Assembly: GCF_000764305.2 (NCBI RefSeq)
Contig: NW_025930528.1
Location: 1 to 64,000, forward strand
Origin: Hyalella azteca
Lineage: Eukaryota; Arthropoda; Malacostraca; Amphipoda; Hyalellidae
DNA length: 64,000 nt
Reading direction: 5' to 3'
Under the pieces are notes generated by a model. It did no database searches. It worked only from the letters and a program-made list of their open reading frames with translations, and had not been told where the DNA came from. The position numbers and the translations under genes are program-made. Positions 50,569 through 60,660 of this stretch are shown piece after piece (within the stretch, counting starts at the first letter, position 1; every line of letters starts with the position of its first letter).

Positions 50569-53500
50569 CTGGACAAACAAGAAATGCTCTGTTATAATAT
50601 ATAAACTACTTTACGGCGTAACTGACCAATTTAGAGAAAATATGATTAATATTTTTAATTACGAATAAGGCCTCACCTGCCAGCAACATAGCTAAAAACC
50701 TGTTCATACATCGATAGATATATCACTGTTGATACTGACTTTACCTATCTATGTAGTCTCGGTTCCAAGTGACGTGCCAATTACTTACTCTGGTATATAA
50801 ATTCCAATGTCATTCCTACCAGGACCCAGAACTCACCTCTCGACGAGGTCCAGGCCCTCGATGACGTAGGCGAAGACGTGCGTGTAGCTGTACTTCTTGA
50901 CGTGCACGAAGAACTGCGATGCGACCATGAGAGACCCGCGCCCGCTGCTCGACACGCACACCATCTCGACCGCCCCGGCCTTAGCCTCCAGGTCTGCGCG
51001 GTGCGGTGAGCATAATTTTAATGATTATTTTATTCAGTTACACCTCAAAAATATACATTCAATGAAGATATCGAACATGGAGGGGGGTTTGTGGTAAAGG
51101 GGCGCGGTGAGGATAATTAAATGATTATTTTATTCAGCTACACCTCGTATGATAAAAATTCAATGAAGATATCGAACACGGAGGGGGGTTTTATGGTAAA
51201 GGGGAATATTTTATGGAGGAGTTCGTGGGGAAGTGTTAGGTCAAGAGGTTGAGTTAAGGTTGGGTTAGGTTACAAGCAGTGCTGAAGTTAAGGTCGGTTT
51301 CGGAGCAGCGAGAAGGAGAAGCTCAAGGTGCCGGGCATGTTGGGTGAGGGTAATATTACGGAGCAGTGCATGGGGGAGGGCGAGGGTAATATTATTGAGC
51401 AGTGCATGTAGGAGAGTTGTTATGCATTAGAGGGAGAGAGGCAACTTCCGAAACAATATGAGAGAATTATTGGTTTGTCTACCACGAAGCTAAGCCAGGC
51501 GCTACAATTCCAAATAATAATTACATCTTTAGTACATATTTAAGTAGCGAAGCTTGAATCTTAATATACGAGAGAAATTTAGGCATCGATAAATTATAAA
51601 ATATATGAAAGCAGCGTAACTGAAGTTTGATTAACGGCACCCTTCTTCCATACGCATGGAAATGTTCGTGCCATCCCATGTATAGATGTAGCCACCAAAA
51701 AGCGAGCAGATCTCACCAGTTGTCTCGGCCTCTATCATATCCTCTTCCAGCGCTGACTTCCCGCCTTCTCCGTCGTTGGATACGAAGTCGCCGGCTTGAA
51801 TCCACCAGCCGGGTAGGCACCTGAAGACCTTCGAGCCGCTGTAGCCGTAGCCGCGTTCACCCGTGCACAGCTTGCTGAAGTTGTCGCACAGCCGCGGCGC
51901 CTTGTCGGGGCGAAGCTCGATAACGATACGGCCGCGTTGCTGGAGGTGAAGATAGACCAAGTAAGATATGAGATAAGATATTATTTTAGGTGAGATAAGA
52001 TGTTATTTTAAGTGCCCTTGATGCCCTTAAATTCCCTTTATGGCCCATCAGGATGCTCTCGATGGCCCACCTGGATGCCCTCGATGGCCCACCTGGATGC
52101 CCTCAATGGCGCTCCTGGATGCCCTCGATGGCCCACCTGGATGCCCTCAATGGCCCACTTGGATGCCCTCAATGGCCCACCTGAATGCCCTCAATGGCCC
52201 GGCTGGATGCCCTCAATGGCCCACCTGGATGCCCTCGATGGCCCACCTGGATGCCCTCGATGGCCCACCTGGATGTCCTCAATAGCCCACCAGGATGCCC
52301 TCAATGGCCCACCAGGATGCCCTCAATGGCCCACCTGGATGCCCTCGAAGGCCCACCTGGATGCCCTCGATGGCCCACCTGGATGCCCTCAATGGCCCAC
52401 CTGGATGCCCTCGATGGCCCACCTGGATGCCCTCGATGGCCCACCTGGATGCTCTCAATGGCCCACCTGGATGCCCTCGAAGGCCCACCTGGATGCCCTC
52501 GATGGCCCACCTGGATGCCCTCGATGGCCCACCTGGATGCTCTCAATGGCTCACCTGGATGCCCTCGATGGCCCACCTGGATGCCCTCGATGGCCCACCT
52601 GGATGCCCTCAATGGCGCTCCTGGATGCCCTCGATGNAGGAGAGATAAGGAGAGATAAGGAGAGATAAGGAGAGATAAGGAGAGATAAGGAGAGATAAGG
52701 AGAGATTAGGAGAGATAAGGAGAGATAAGGAGAGATTAGGAGAGATAAGGGGAGATTAGGAGAGATAAGGAGAGATAAGGAGAGATTAGGAGAGATAAGG
52801 AGAGATAAGGAGGGATAAGGAGGGTGAAGAGGGGAGAAGGCTGTGGAGGGAAGGGGCGGTGAGAAGGGGAGGGACTGGGAGGGGAAGGTGAAACGAGTAA
52901 CCGGTAGTGGGTAGAGGGCAGTGTGGAGGGGGTGGGGAGTAGTGGGGCATGAAGAGGGCCACACAAAAATGCCGCTTTCAAGATATAATCCATATAGGGA
53001 ATGATTTTACAAATATGTGGACTTTTTAATTCATTTAAGTATATAATGAGCTTTATGTTTTCTTCCTTTGCTAGGAAATTAGCACAAATGTCAGTGAAAA
53101 AATATAGAAACATATTAAAACATATAAATATTAAATATTTTCTCTGAAACTATCTGACACGAGAAAATGCAGGGTAACGAGCTTCGTCTTTGTTTAATAA
53201 TGAACGCCTTGACTGCCCTTACCTCCTCCTTCTTATCACTGGACAGTGCCTTATGCTGCGCCTTAAACTGCGCCTTGTCTCTCACCTCCTCCTTCTTATC
53301 ACTAGACAGTGCCTTAATTAGGGGAGCGTCTAGGGTAAAATTTTGGATTTCGGCTTTTCCGGTTTTTAGTTTCATCTTAAAGCTGACATTCTGACCTATC
53401 CAGCGGTACCAAAACCATCTCTGTACGTTGATTTATGCGTTCACGACAGATCATGAAAGGGAGAGGGGTGGGGTAGTTCTTCAACAAACAGAATGGGATG

Positions 53501-56500
53501 AAATTCGCTGCGAGCACTTTAAATAGAGTGTCTGCTTGAAGTGCACTTTGGTTACCCGCCTGGCGTCGTATGAGGAGGTGTGCATGCAGTCGCTCCCTCC
53601 ATCCTTGACTGGAATCAAGCTCCAATAACGTTTAGTTTCGTATCCTTGCTACATTGAGTGCCTATTCCGATGCGCGCGGGACTTTGACGGGCTCTACTGA
53701 AAAGTTAACTTATTGTCACTGCAAACCTATCTCCTCCTAGAGTTTTTAAGCTACAACAATGAGACATATACCATTCGATGCGCAACAAAATTATCTAGAA
53801 CGTAACACGTGTCTCTTATACACATCTNNNNNNNNNNNNNNNNNNNNNNNNNNNNNNNNNNNNNNNNNNNNNNNNNNNNNNNNNNNNNNNNNNNNNNNNN
53901 NNNNNNNNNNNNNNNNNNNNNNNNNNNNNNNNNNNNNNNNNNNNNNNNNNNNNNNNNNNNNNNNNNNNNNNNNNNNNNNNNNNNNNNNNNNNNNNNNNNN
54001 NNNNNNNNNNNNNNNNNNNNNNNNNNNNNNNNNNNNNNNNNNNNNNNNNNNNNNNNNNNNNNNNNNNNNNNNNNNNNNNNNNNNNNNNNNNNNNNNNNNN
54101 NNNNNNNNNNNNNNNNNNNNNNNNNNNNNNGGGACCTGCACGGTAAACGTGTCTTTACGGGGACCTGCACGGCACACGTGTCTTTACCGGGACCTGCACG
54201 GTAAACGGGGTCTTTACCGGGACCTGCACGGTAAACGGAGTCTTTACCGGGACCTGCACGGTAAACGTGTCTTTACCGGGACCTGCACGGTAAACGGTGT
54301 CTTTACCGGGACCTGCACGGTAAACGTGTCTTTACGGGGACCTGCACGGTAAACGTGTCTTTACGGGGACCTGCACGGCACACGTGTCTTTACCGGGACC
54401 TGCACGGTAAACGGGGTCTTTACCGGGACCTGCACGGTAAACGGAGTCTTTACCGGGACCTGCACGGTAAACGTGTCTTTACCGGGACCTGCACGGTAAA
54501 CGGTGTCTTTACCGGGACCTGCACGGTAAACGTGTCTTTACGGGGACCTGCACGGTAAACGTGTCTTTACGGGGACCTGCACGGTAAACGTGTCTTTACG
54601 GGGACCTGCATGGTAAACGGGGTCTTTAGGAATCCTTGTGACGTCAAAATATGAATCTAGTGAGTAATCAAAAATAGTTACGAGTTCGTAATTTCATCAG
54701 CCAATCCCTGATGGCTATTCAAGCTATACTCGCCAATCATAGATGAAAAAGTGGCCGCTCCGTGTACTTGCTCCATTTGCTATACAACAGGGGACTCAAG
54801 GCATTAAATGTACTCAATGTACTATTAAGCAATGTAGTAAATGGTCCTGGGACCTTTGCTTTTACTTGCCAAAATGGAGATTATGGAAGATCATTAAGAA
54901 TTAATTATGTTTTCCGCAAACCAAGTTCATAGGAAAACTGTTAAAGATTTGCCTACTGCCTCGTGCAGGTTCAGAGAAGACATGTCACGGAGGCTCACCT
55001 ACTGCCTCGTGCAGGTTCAGAGAAGACATGTCACTGCTCACCTACTGCCTCGTGCAGGTTCAGAGAAGACATGTTCAGCACTAGTGTCACCAGCTGCGTG
55101 TTGTCGGGCAGCTTAGACACCGACTCCACCTCCGTTGGCCGGCTGCATGTAGGGCACGCCACCTGAAAATTTGTTTCATTTCTTAACAGAACTACAATTT
55201 TCCTAAAACTTGTCTATTCTCGAAAATTTTAGGTTATGTTCAATTCAATTTCAATGCGTGAGATGAAGTTCGCTGCGAGATGAGCATTCCCCACAGTGTG
55301 GGGCTGGCTTCACTGTCGGGGAACATGTATATTGCAAGGGAGGAACGCAGGAAAGAGCATGTAGCGGTTTCGTTCAAGACTCTGAATTGAAATAATAAAA
55401 ATATTTTGAAATTTAGAATTAGATTTAATTGTAAAAAATATTTGATTATATATGAACGTCACCACAATGAACACAACAATAGTTAACTTCATTCCAACTT
55501 TTAATATTTCGATTCATTCCACCAGAACTTCTTATTACAGGTTCTATACATAGACCAAAGAAAAGCGTCTTTATTTTCCCAAATTGAATGAATGATGCTT
55601 TAGGTAGAACATGATTTGGTCCGTAGCCTTAGAGCATTCGTTTTAAATCAAAAGTTATTCAAAAAACTTAATCGAATTACCTTCAAGGAAGTTTGATGAA
55701 TGAACCACCACTCCTCAGGATCACGTTCGTATGTCATAATGTATGGTCCATGCAGTTAGAAAGTTGAATAAGAGTTAACTTTGGGTGTAGCGCAGTTAAA
55801 TAATGAAATAAAATGGGGTCTTTACCGGGTTATTAAAAACAGTGCCTTAATTTGGAAATATAGAATAAAATTACAGCAGCCAATTAACTGAAGAGTTTTT
55901 TTATAATTATTTATGGGGCAAAAGCCAAGCATTACTGACTCGGCAGTTGAGCTCGACGCTGCAGAGTACTCTGGAGCATCGTAATACAGGCCAGGGACGC
56001 AGTAATTAAAGATAACAGCCCCGTAGGCCTTCAAAAAATGTCCGAGCATCATGCTAGTAAACAGGCAGTTCTGAATCCGTCTTCAATCCTTACTTACTTC
56101 GGCCTAACCTATTCACGCTCACAAACTTATTGCGGCTAATGAGGTTATGTGAGGGGTATGTTTGTTCATTCGTTTATTTTATTACTTATTTTTTAAGGGA
56201 TTGGAGAAATGTTACAACATGAGTGGATTAGGCCCAGGATCTGGTATGACCAGGCTTAACTTAAGCATACTTCAGCAGTGTCTCTACAGTGTACGCGTAC
56301 GGCGCTATTGCTTTAAGCACTTGACTGCTATGCACTATAGCAAGCTTACCCATGGAAAGGAATGTGAGCCAAACTAAAGCGCACATGCAATCTCATTCTT
56401 GATCAAAGCGGAAAATGGCCACAGAAGTTTACGACGCTTTGCTCTAGCAAATCTTTGCAGTTTGGTAATCTTTTTGCCAATTACCATATATTATTGAAGT

Positions 56501-57095
56501 CGCAATCTAGAATAGCATATAACACTGTGCTAATCTTCAATATTGTTATATTAGGTCTGGGCACCTTGCCCCTGTTTGAAGACCTAATTAGGCAGATACC
56601 TTGACCTGTTTGAAGGTCTAACTAGACTCATACCTTGCCTTGCTTGAAGACCTAATAAGGCTCATACCTTGCCATGTTTGAGGGCCTAACTAGGCGCATA
56701 CCTTGTCCTGTTTGAAGGCCTTATTAGGCACATACCTTGCCCTGTTTAAGGCCTTCTAAGGCACATACCTTGCCCTGTTTGAAGGCCTTATAAGGCACAT
56801 ACCTTGCCCTGTTTAAAGCTTTATAAGGCACATACCTTGCTCTGTTTAAGGCCCTATAAGGCACATACCTTGCCCTATTTAAGGCCTTATAAGGCACATA
56901 CCTTGCCCTATTTAAGGCCTTATAAGGCACATACCTTGCCCTGTTTGAAGGCCTTATTGAGGCATGTCTGGCAGGCTGTATGGAAGCACACCAAGAACTT
57001 AGGTCGGCGGCCTGTGTCATCATAGCGCTGGTTGCACACCGAGCAGGTCAGCACGCTGCGCAGCGGCGTCGCCAGACCTTCGCTCACCGACGAAC
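50484..57095 (-). CDS. RING finger-cyclophilin domain protein, gene as far as visible
   Basis: Exons on the minus strand, in order: 57095-56935, 55162-55042, 53329-53286, 51939-51717, 50993-50837, 50568-50484 (stop TAA). Every junction is GT...AG and every phase agrees. The product joins a complete C3HC4 RING finger (likely E3 ubiquitin ligase function), a short charged linker and a cyclophilin-type domain ending ITIVDCGRIQA. About 263 residues are visible; the first exon upstream of 57095 is unproven. The cyclophilin part keeps the catalytic Arg and Gln (FRCLP, WWIQAGDF) and QFF, but the usual FHRVIP and the NAG region have changed and the cyclosporin-binding Trp seems lost, so isomerase activity is doubtful. 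A fly RING-cyclophilin protein (CG5071) may be the relative; this is from memory. The domain identification is firm; the biological role is unknown. Confidence 0.85.
50837..50993 (-). CDS. RING-cyclophilin exon: second half of cyclophilin domain
   Basis: Reads D-LEAKAGAVEMVCVSSSGRGS then LMVASQFFVHVKKYSYTHVF and AYVIEGLDLVE. QFF, the His of THVF and VIEGLD match the cyclophilin core (SQFFITT, KHVVFG, VVEGMDVV). The WLDG loop with the cyclosporin-contact Trp is shortened to YSY. Acceptor ccgcgcag, donor gtgagt, phases 1 to 2. Confidence 0.88.
51001..51200. repeat. ~105-bp tandem duplication next to cyclophilin exon
   Basis: gcgcggtgag...tattttattcagctacacctc...aatgaagatatcgaaca-ggagg occurs twice. 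A related piece (tattttattcagctatgcct) is at 49547-49590. Adjoins the acceptor of exon 50993-50837. Confidence 0.8.
51717..51939 (-). CDS. RING-cyclophilin exon: first half of cyclophilin domain
   Basis: Reads QRGRIVIELRPDKAPRLCDN then FSKLCTGERGYGYSGSKVFR, CLPGWWIQAGDF and NDGEGGKSALEED. Compare GRIVIEL..D..PKT.ENF.ALCTGEKGFGY and QGGDF..HNGTGGKS of cyclophilins. Catalytic Arg and Gln are kept; the preceding His is Phe and the following Phe-Met pair is Trp-Trp. Acceptor ttcacctccag, donor gtgaga, phase 0 to 1. The first beta strand of the fold is not clearly encoded; reading a few codons upstream (VYLHLQ) would resemble it, so the start is not final. Confidence 0.88.
52037..52636. repeat. 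22-bp array (cccacctggatgccctcgat)
   Basis: About 27 copies with g/a variants in the intron before the cyclophilin exons. Ends at a lone N (52637). The 218- and 157-residue frames across it are spurious. Confidence 0.93.
52638..52815. repeat. 10-bp array (agagataagg)
   Basis: About 17 copies following the lone N at 52637. Confidence 0.93.
53286..53329 (-). CDS. RING-cyclophilin linker exon with alternative donor
   Basis: Acceptor attttaccctag, then AC completing Asp, then APLIKALSSDKKEE, donor gtgaga. Entry phase 1 and exit phase 0 fit the exons on both sides. A tandem copy of KALSSDKKEE with its own donor (gtaagg at 53222) follows in frame, so a longer form ending at 53223 would add 21 residues. 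Found from phase and splice signals, not from similarity, so less certain than the other exons. Confidence 0.6.
53810..53827. other. Tn5/Nextera adapter remnant at gap edge (artefact)
   Basis: TGTCTCTTATACACATCT, 18 of the 19 mosaic-end bases, directly before the N run. A contig end not trimmed of adapter. Confidence 0.92.
53828..54130. other. Assembly gap (303 N)
   Basis: Lies in the intron between RING and linker exons of the minus-strand gene. Adapter on the left, a 29-bp array on the right. Confidence 0.99.
54131..54635. repeat. 29-bp array with 206-bp higher-order period
   Basis: Units of gggacctgcacggtaaacgt-gtctttacc. Variant units recur in the same order 206 bp apart (e.g. ggcacacg at 54171 and 54377), so a seven-unit block has been duplicated. 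Confidence 0.9.
54681..54800. repeat. Dispersed repeat, copy 2
   Basis: Diverged partner of 6661-6795 in the same orientation. Confidence 0.55.
54951..55072. repeat. Tandem repeat of RING exon end plus donor
   Basis: Three copies (starts 54951, 54997, 55040) of a 43-46-bp unit with cctactgcctcgtgcaggtt and cagagaagacatgt. On the minus strand the third holds the true exon end and donor GTAG|gtgagc, the second an identical donor, the first a decayed GTAG|gc. Confidence 0.9.
55042..55162 (-). CDS. RING-cyclophilin exon: end of RING finger
   Basis: Reads VACPTCSRPTEVESVSKLPD then NTQLVTLVLNMSSLNLHEAV. The CPTC pair completes the RING; the following KLPDNTQLVTLV resembles the usual segment after TRIM-like RINGs. 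Acceptor ttttcag (phase 0), donor gtgagc (phase 1). The exon end and donor are tandemly repeated just downstream (54951-55072). Confidence 0.86.
56560..56960. repeat. ~34-bp array copying an exon end and donor
   Basis: About a dozen copies of a unit like ggcacataccttgccctgtt. On the minus strand each unit reads caGGGCAAG|gtatgtgcc, the same as the end and donor of the RING exon. The array starts inside that exon. Confidence 0.92.
56935..57095 (-). CDS. RING-cyclophilin exon: first part of RING finger
   Basis: Reads x-SSVSEGLATPLRSVLTCSVC then NQRYDDTGRRPKFLVCFHTA and CQTCLNKAFKQGK. Supplies six of the eight zinc ligands: C-x2-C, x15, C-x-H-x2-C-x2-C. Acceptor gcgttacag (phase 1), donor gtatgt (phase 0). 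The last ~24 nt and the donor are the first unit of the repeat array at 56560-56960. Confidence 0.87.
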
Positions 57096-57711
57096 CTGTA
57101 ACGCACGAAATATTCTTACTACAAATTAAAAGTTATATGTAACGGTTAATATAAATAATTAAATAAATCGTGGATTGTGTACGAATTGAGGATTTATTTA
57201 TGTCGGCGTAGTCATAATCATGAAGTTAATGCTTTAGTTTACGATGAAGTAGACTATAAGGAAGCGGGTCCCAATTTAAGTCATATAAGACTAGTAAACC
57301 TGACATTCGTTACCTTTCCTCAATCATAATAACTATGATTAATTTGTGCATTAATTAAGCAGTAATTTGGCCTTAATCACTGCTATGTGATATTAAAAAA
57401 GCATATAAAAAAAGAATCACCTAAAAGTTTGTATCTCTTCCAAAAAGTCAAAGGCACCGGAAAAAAACGACAGTTTGATTAATTTTAAAATATTAAAACA
57501 ACGTTGAATTGTACCAATTTTATTATATTTATTTCGTCCACGAGAACTTTTCCATTCAATTACTCACATATTTCTCTACGAAGTGACATCCGCCCCCAGC
57601 AACCTGTCGCCATTGAACAAAATCGGAAACTTTAATTGAAACAAAATAAATAATTTCATTGCATCGTTTATATTTTTATTATTAATACCTCATATATAGC
57701 CCGGGCCACAC

Positions 57712-57756
57712 TCATGTTGGCGGGGACGCAGCAGGTGAGGGGAGGAGTCGTGGCCT
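57712..57756 (-). other. Possible first coding exon of the RING-cyclophilin gene
   Basis: A GC-rich island in AT-rich DNA. On the minus strand an ATG (57715-57713) followed by A and a weak donor gtgtgg would splice in phase to the RING exon and give MS-SSVSEGLATP, a plausible start. The alternative is an exon using acceptor cctcgccag and donor gtatta, but that ends in the wrong phase. Only a candidate; transcript data decide. Confidence 0.2.
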
Positions 57757-57779
57757 CGCAGCCTCCTGGCGAGGGGAAA

Positions 57780-59085
57780 AATTATGAGGGTCGTGGTGAG
57801 GGCCTCACATAATTGCGATGAGGGCCTCACATGAATGTGATGAGGGCCTCACATAATTTTGATGAGAGCCTCACATAAATGTGATGAGGGCCTCACATAA
57901 TTGTGATGAGAGCCTCACAAAAATGTGATGAGGGCCTCACATAATTGTGATGAGAGCCTCACAAATGTGATGAGTGCCGCATATGAATGTGATGAGGACC
58001 TCAAGTGATGAGGCCTCACATAAATGTGATGAGGGCCTCACATAATTGTGATGAGAGCCTCACAAAAATGTGATGAGGGCCTCACATAATTGTGATGAGA
58101 GCCTCACATAAATGTGATGAGGGCCTCACATAAATGTGATGAGGGCCTCACATGAATATGATGAGGGCCTCACATAAATATGATGAGGGCCTTGCATAAA
58201 TGTGATGAGGGCCTCACATGAATGTGATGAGGGCCTCACATGAGTGTGATGAGGGCCTCACATAAATGTGTTGAGGGCCTCACATAAATGTGATGAGGGC
58301 CTCACATAAATATGATGAGAGCCTCACATAAATATGGTGAGGGCCTTACAATAATGTGATGAGGGCCTCACATGACTGCGATGAGGGCCTCACATGACTG
58401 CGATGAGGGCCTCACATGAATGTGATGAGGGCCTCACATGAATGTGATGAAGGCTTCACATGAATGTGATGAGTGCCTCACGTGAATGTGATGGGGGCCT
58501 CACATAAATGTGATGAGGGCCTCACATGAGTGTGATGAGGGCCTCACATGAATGTGATGAGGGCCTCACATGACTGCGATGAGGGCCTCACATGACTGCG
58601 ATGAGGGCCTCACATGAATGTGATGAGGGCCACACATAAATGTGATGAGGGCTTCGCATAAATGTGATGAGGGCCACACATAAATGTGATGAGGGCCTCA
58701 CATAAATGTGATGAGGGCCTCACATGAATGTGATGAGGGCCTCACATAAATGTGATGAGGGCCTCACATGAATGTGATGAGAGCCTCACATGAATGTGAT
58801 GAGGGCCTCACATAAATGTGATGGGGGCCTCACATAAATGTGATGAGGGCCTCACATAAATGTGATGGGGGCCTCACATAAATGTGATGAGGGCCACACA
58901 TAAATGTGATGAGGGCCTCACATAAATGTGATGAGGGCCTCACATAAATGTGATGAGGGCCTCACATAAATGTGATGAGGGCCTCACATAAATGTGATGA
59001 GTGCCGCATATGAATGTGATGAGGACCTCAAGTGATGAGGACCTCACATGAATGTGATGAGGGCCTCATATAAATGTGATGAGGA
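57780..59085. repeat. ~22-bp array (gtgatgagggcctcacataa)
   Basis: The largest array in the window, about 58 copies with several variants (tgaatgtg, tgactgcg). gaggcctc-like cores give local dyad symmetry. Confidence 0.95.
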
Positions 59086-59299
59086 AGAATCCTGACATAA
59101 CAGATGTAATGTCTTAATAACCGTAATGTAATAAAAGTGTAATGACTTTACAGGTGCAATGCCGCGACAAACTTAATGCGAGAAAATATCCAAGCTTGCC
59201 TCGCTTAGCCTGATATAAAGACGTATCTGTGCTACGGTCAGAGAGTGAGTCATGATTTGCATGATATGACGGAGACATTTTTATTGGTGTATGCTCAAT

Positions 59300-59505
59300 C
59301 ACTGAGTGGCTGTCACTGAGTGGCTGTCACTAGTGAGTGGCTGTCGCTGAGTGGCTGTCACTGAGTGACTGTCACTGAGTGGCTGTCACTGAGTGGCTGT
59401 CACCCGTGAGTGGCTGTCACTGAGTGGCTGTCACCCGTGAGTGGCTGTCACTGAGTGGCTGTCACCCGTGAGTGGCTGTCACTGAGTGGCTGTCACTAGT
59501 GAGCT
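59300..59505. repeat. 14-bp array (gagtggctgtcact)
   Basis: About 14 copies with inserts of agt or ccgt. Confidence 0.92.
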
Positions 59506-60172
59506 CTATGGGGTCAATGAGATCATGAGGTAAAGGTGTACTGTGGTTATAGGCGAAATATTATATTTCAATAATGGTATAACATTTTATTATAGACATC
59601 ATCCTGATGAGATGGAAGCATCGGTTTCTATGATATAGCGCACATTTATAAATATTGATGCGAAATTTACTGACGAATTCGTCATGAAATTATTTCGACG
59701 TAATTTCACGAGCTGACCGCGGTCATATAGCGAAACAATTATGAAGAACAATATACTTCAAACAAGTCATTACATTGCTTGAAGATCCTTCAACTAGTTT
59801 TTGTTTGGCTGCTCTATTATTTGAATAAAATATTTTTTAACGTAATATTCACTATGCAATTTAGAGGCTCTGCATGGACACTTTGTGCAACAGAATTTGT
59901 AGCGATTCAAGATTACGCAGTGATACACTAAAAAAGTGTGTTTTTGCACTTGTGTGTCACTAAATAGCGACCCAAATAATAAAATGTGTGGCTATTTGCA
60001 CAACATGACCCGTCTATTTCTCTCAGTGCTCCGTCATTTCTTGCATGGCAAGCGCGTCTCGTCATCCTGATCGATGATGTAGGATTTTTCAGGCCTGGAT
60101 CTACGGAGGTCATCGTATGGAGTCATTTATGATAGCAAAAAATTGTTGACAAAACTGAAACAGGAATATTTT

Positions 60173-60316
60173 TAGCACATTTTCTCATTTGTGGAAAAAT
60201 GCCCTATTATGCTCTTCATGTCCGTCCGTCCGCCCGTCCGTGACTTCACGTTTTCGTCGATTCTGAGAGAATGCGCTCTCTGTCACTCACTGCATTGAGT
60301 ACTGAGTTATATTTTC
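60173..60316. repeat. Dispersed repeat with gtccgtccg core, copy 2
   Basis: Partner of 21567-21702. Confidence 0.75.
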
Positions 60317-60324
60317 TCTTGTCG

Positions 60325-60660
60325 CTATTACTAAGCCATACATGTTGCTGTTACTAAGCTATCCGTGTTGCTGTTACTAAGCCATCCGTGTTGTTGTTAC
60401 TAAGCCATCCGTGTTGTTGTTACTAAGTCGTGCGTGTTGCTGTTACTAAGCCATACGTGTTGCTGTTACTAAGCCGTGCGTGTTGCTGTTACTAAGCCAT
60501 ACGTGTTGCTGTTACTTAGCCATTCATGTTGTTGTTACTAAGCCATACGTGTTGCTGTTACTAAGCCGTGCGTGTTGCTGTTACTAAGCCATACGTGTTG
60601 CACTAAGCCATCCGTGTTGCTGTTACTAAGCCATACGTATCGCACTAAGCCGTACGTATC
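60325..60660. repeat. ~24-bp array (gttgctgttactaagccata)
   Basis: About 14 copies with cgt/tcc variants. Confidence 0.92.

Noticed and set aside
52012..52668. 218-codon Pro/Trp/Asp-rich frame
   Set aside because: Product of the 22-bp array; parallel frames of 157, 117 and 103 codons overlap it on both strands, and it lies in an intron of the minus-strand gene.
53530..53625. Possible extra minus-strand exon (QGWRERLHAHLLIRRQAG with donor gtaacc)
   Set aside because: Its entry and exit phases fit neither neighbour, while the linker exon at 53329-53286 fits both.
57780..59085. CRISPR-like appearance of evenly spaced repeats
   Set aside because: Units are contiguous without unique spacers, and the DNA is from an animal.
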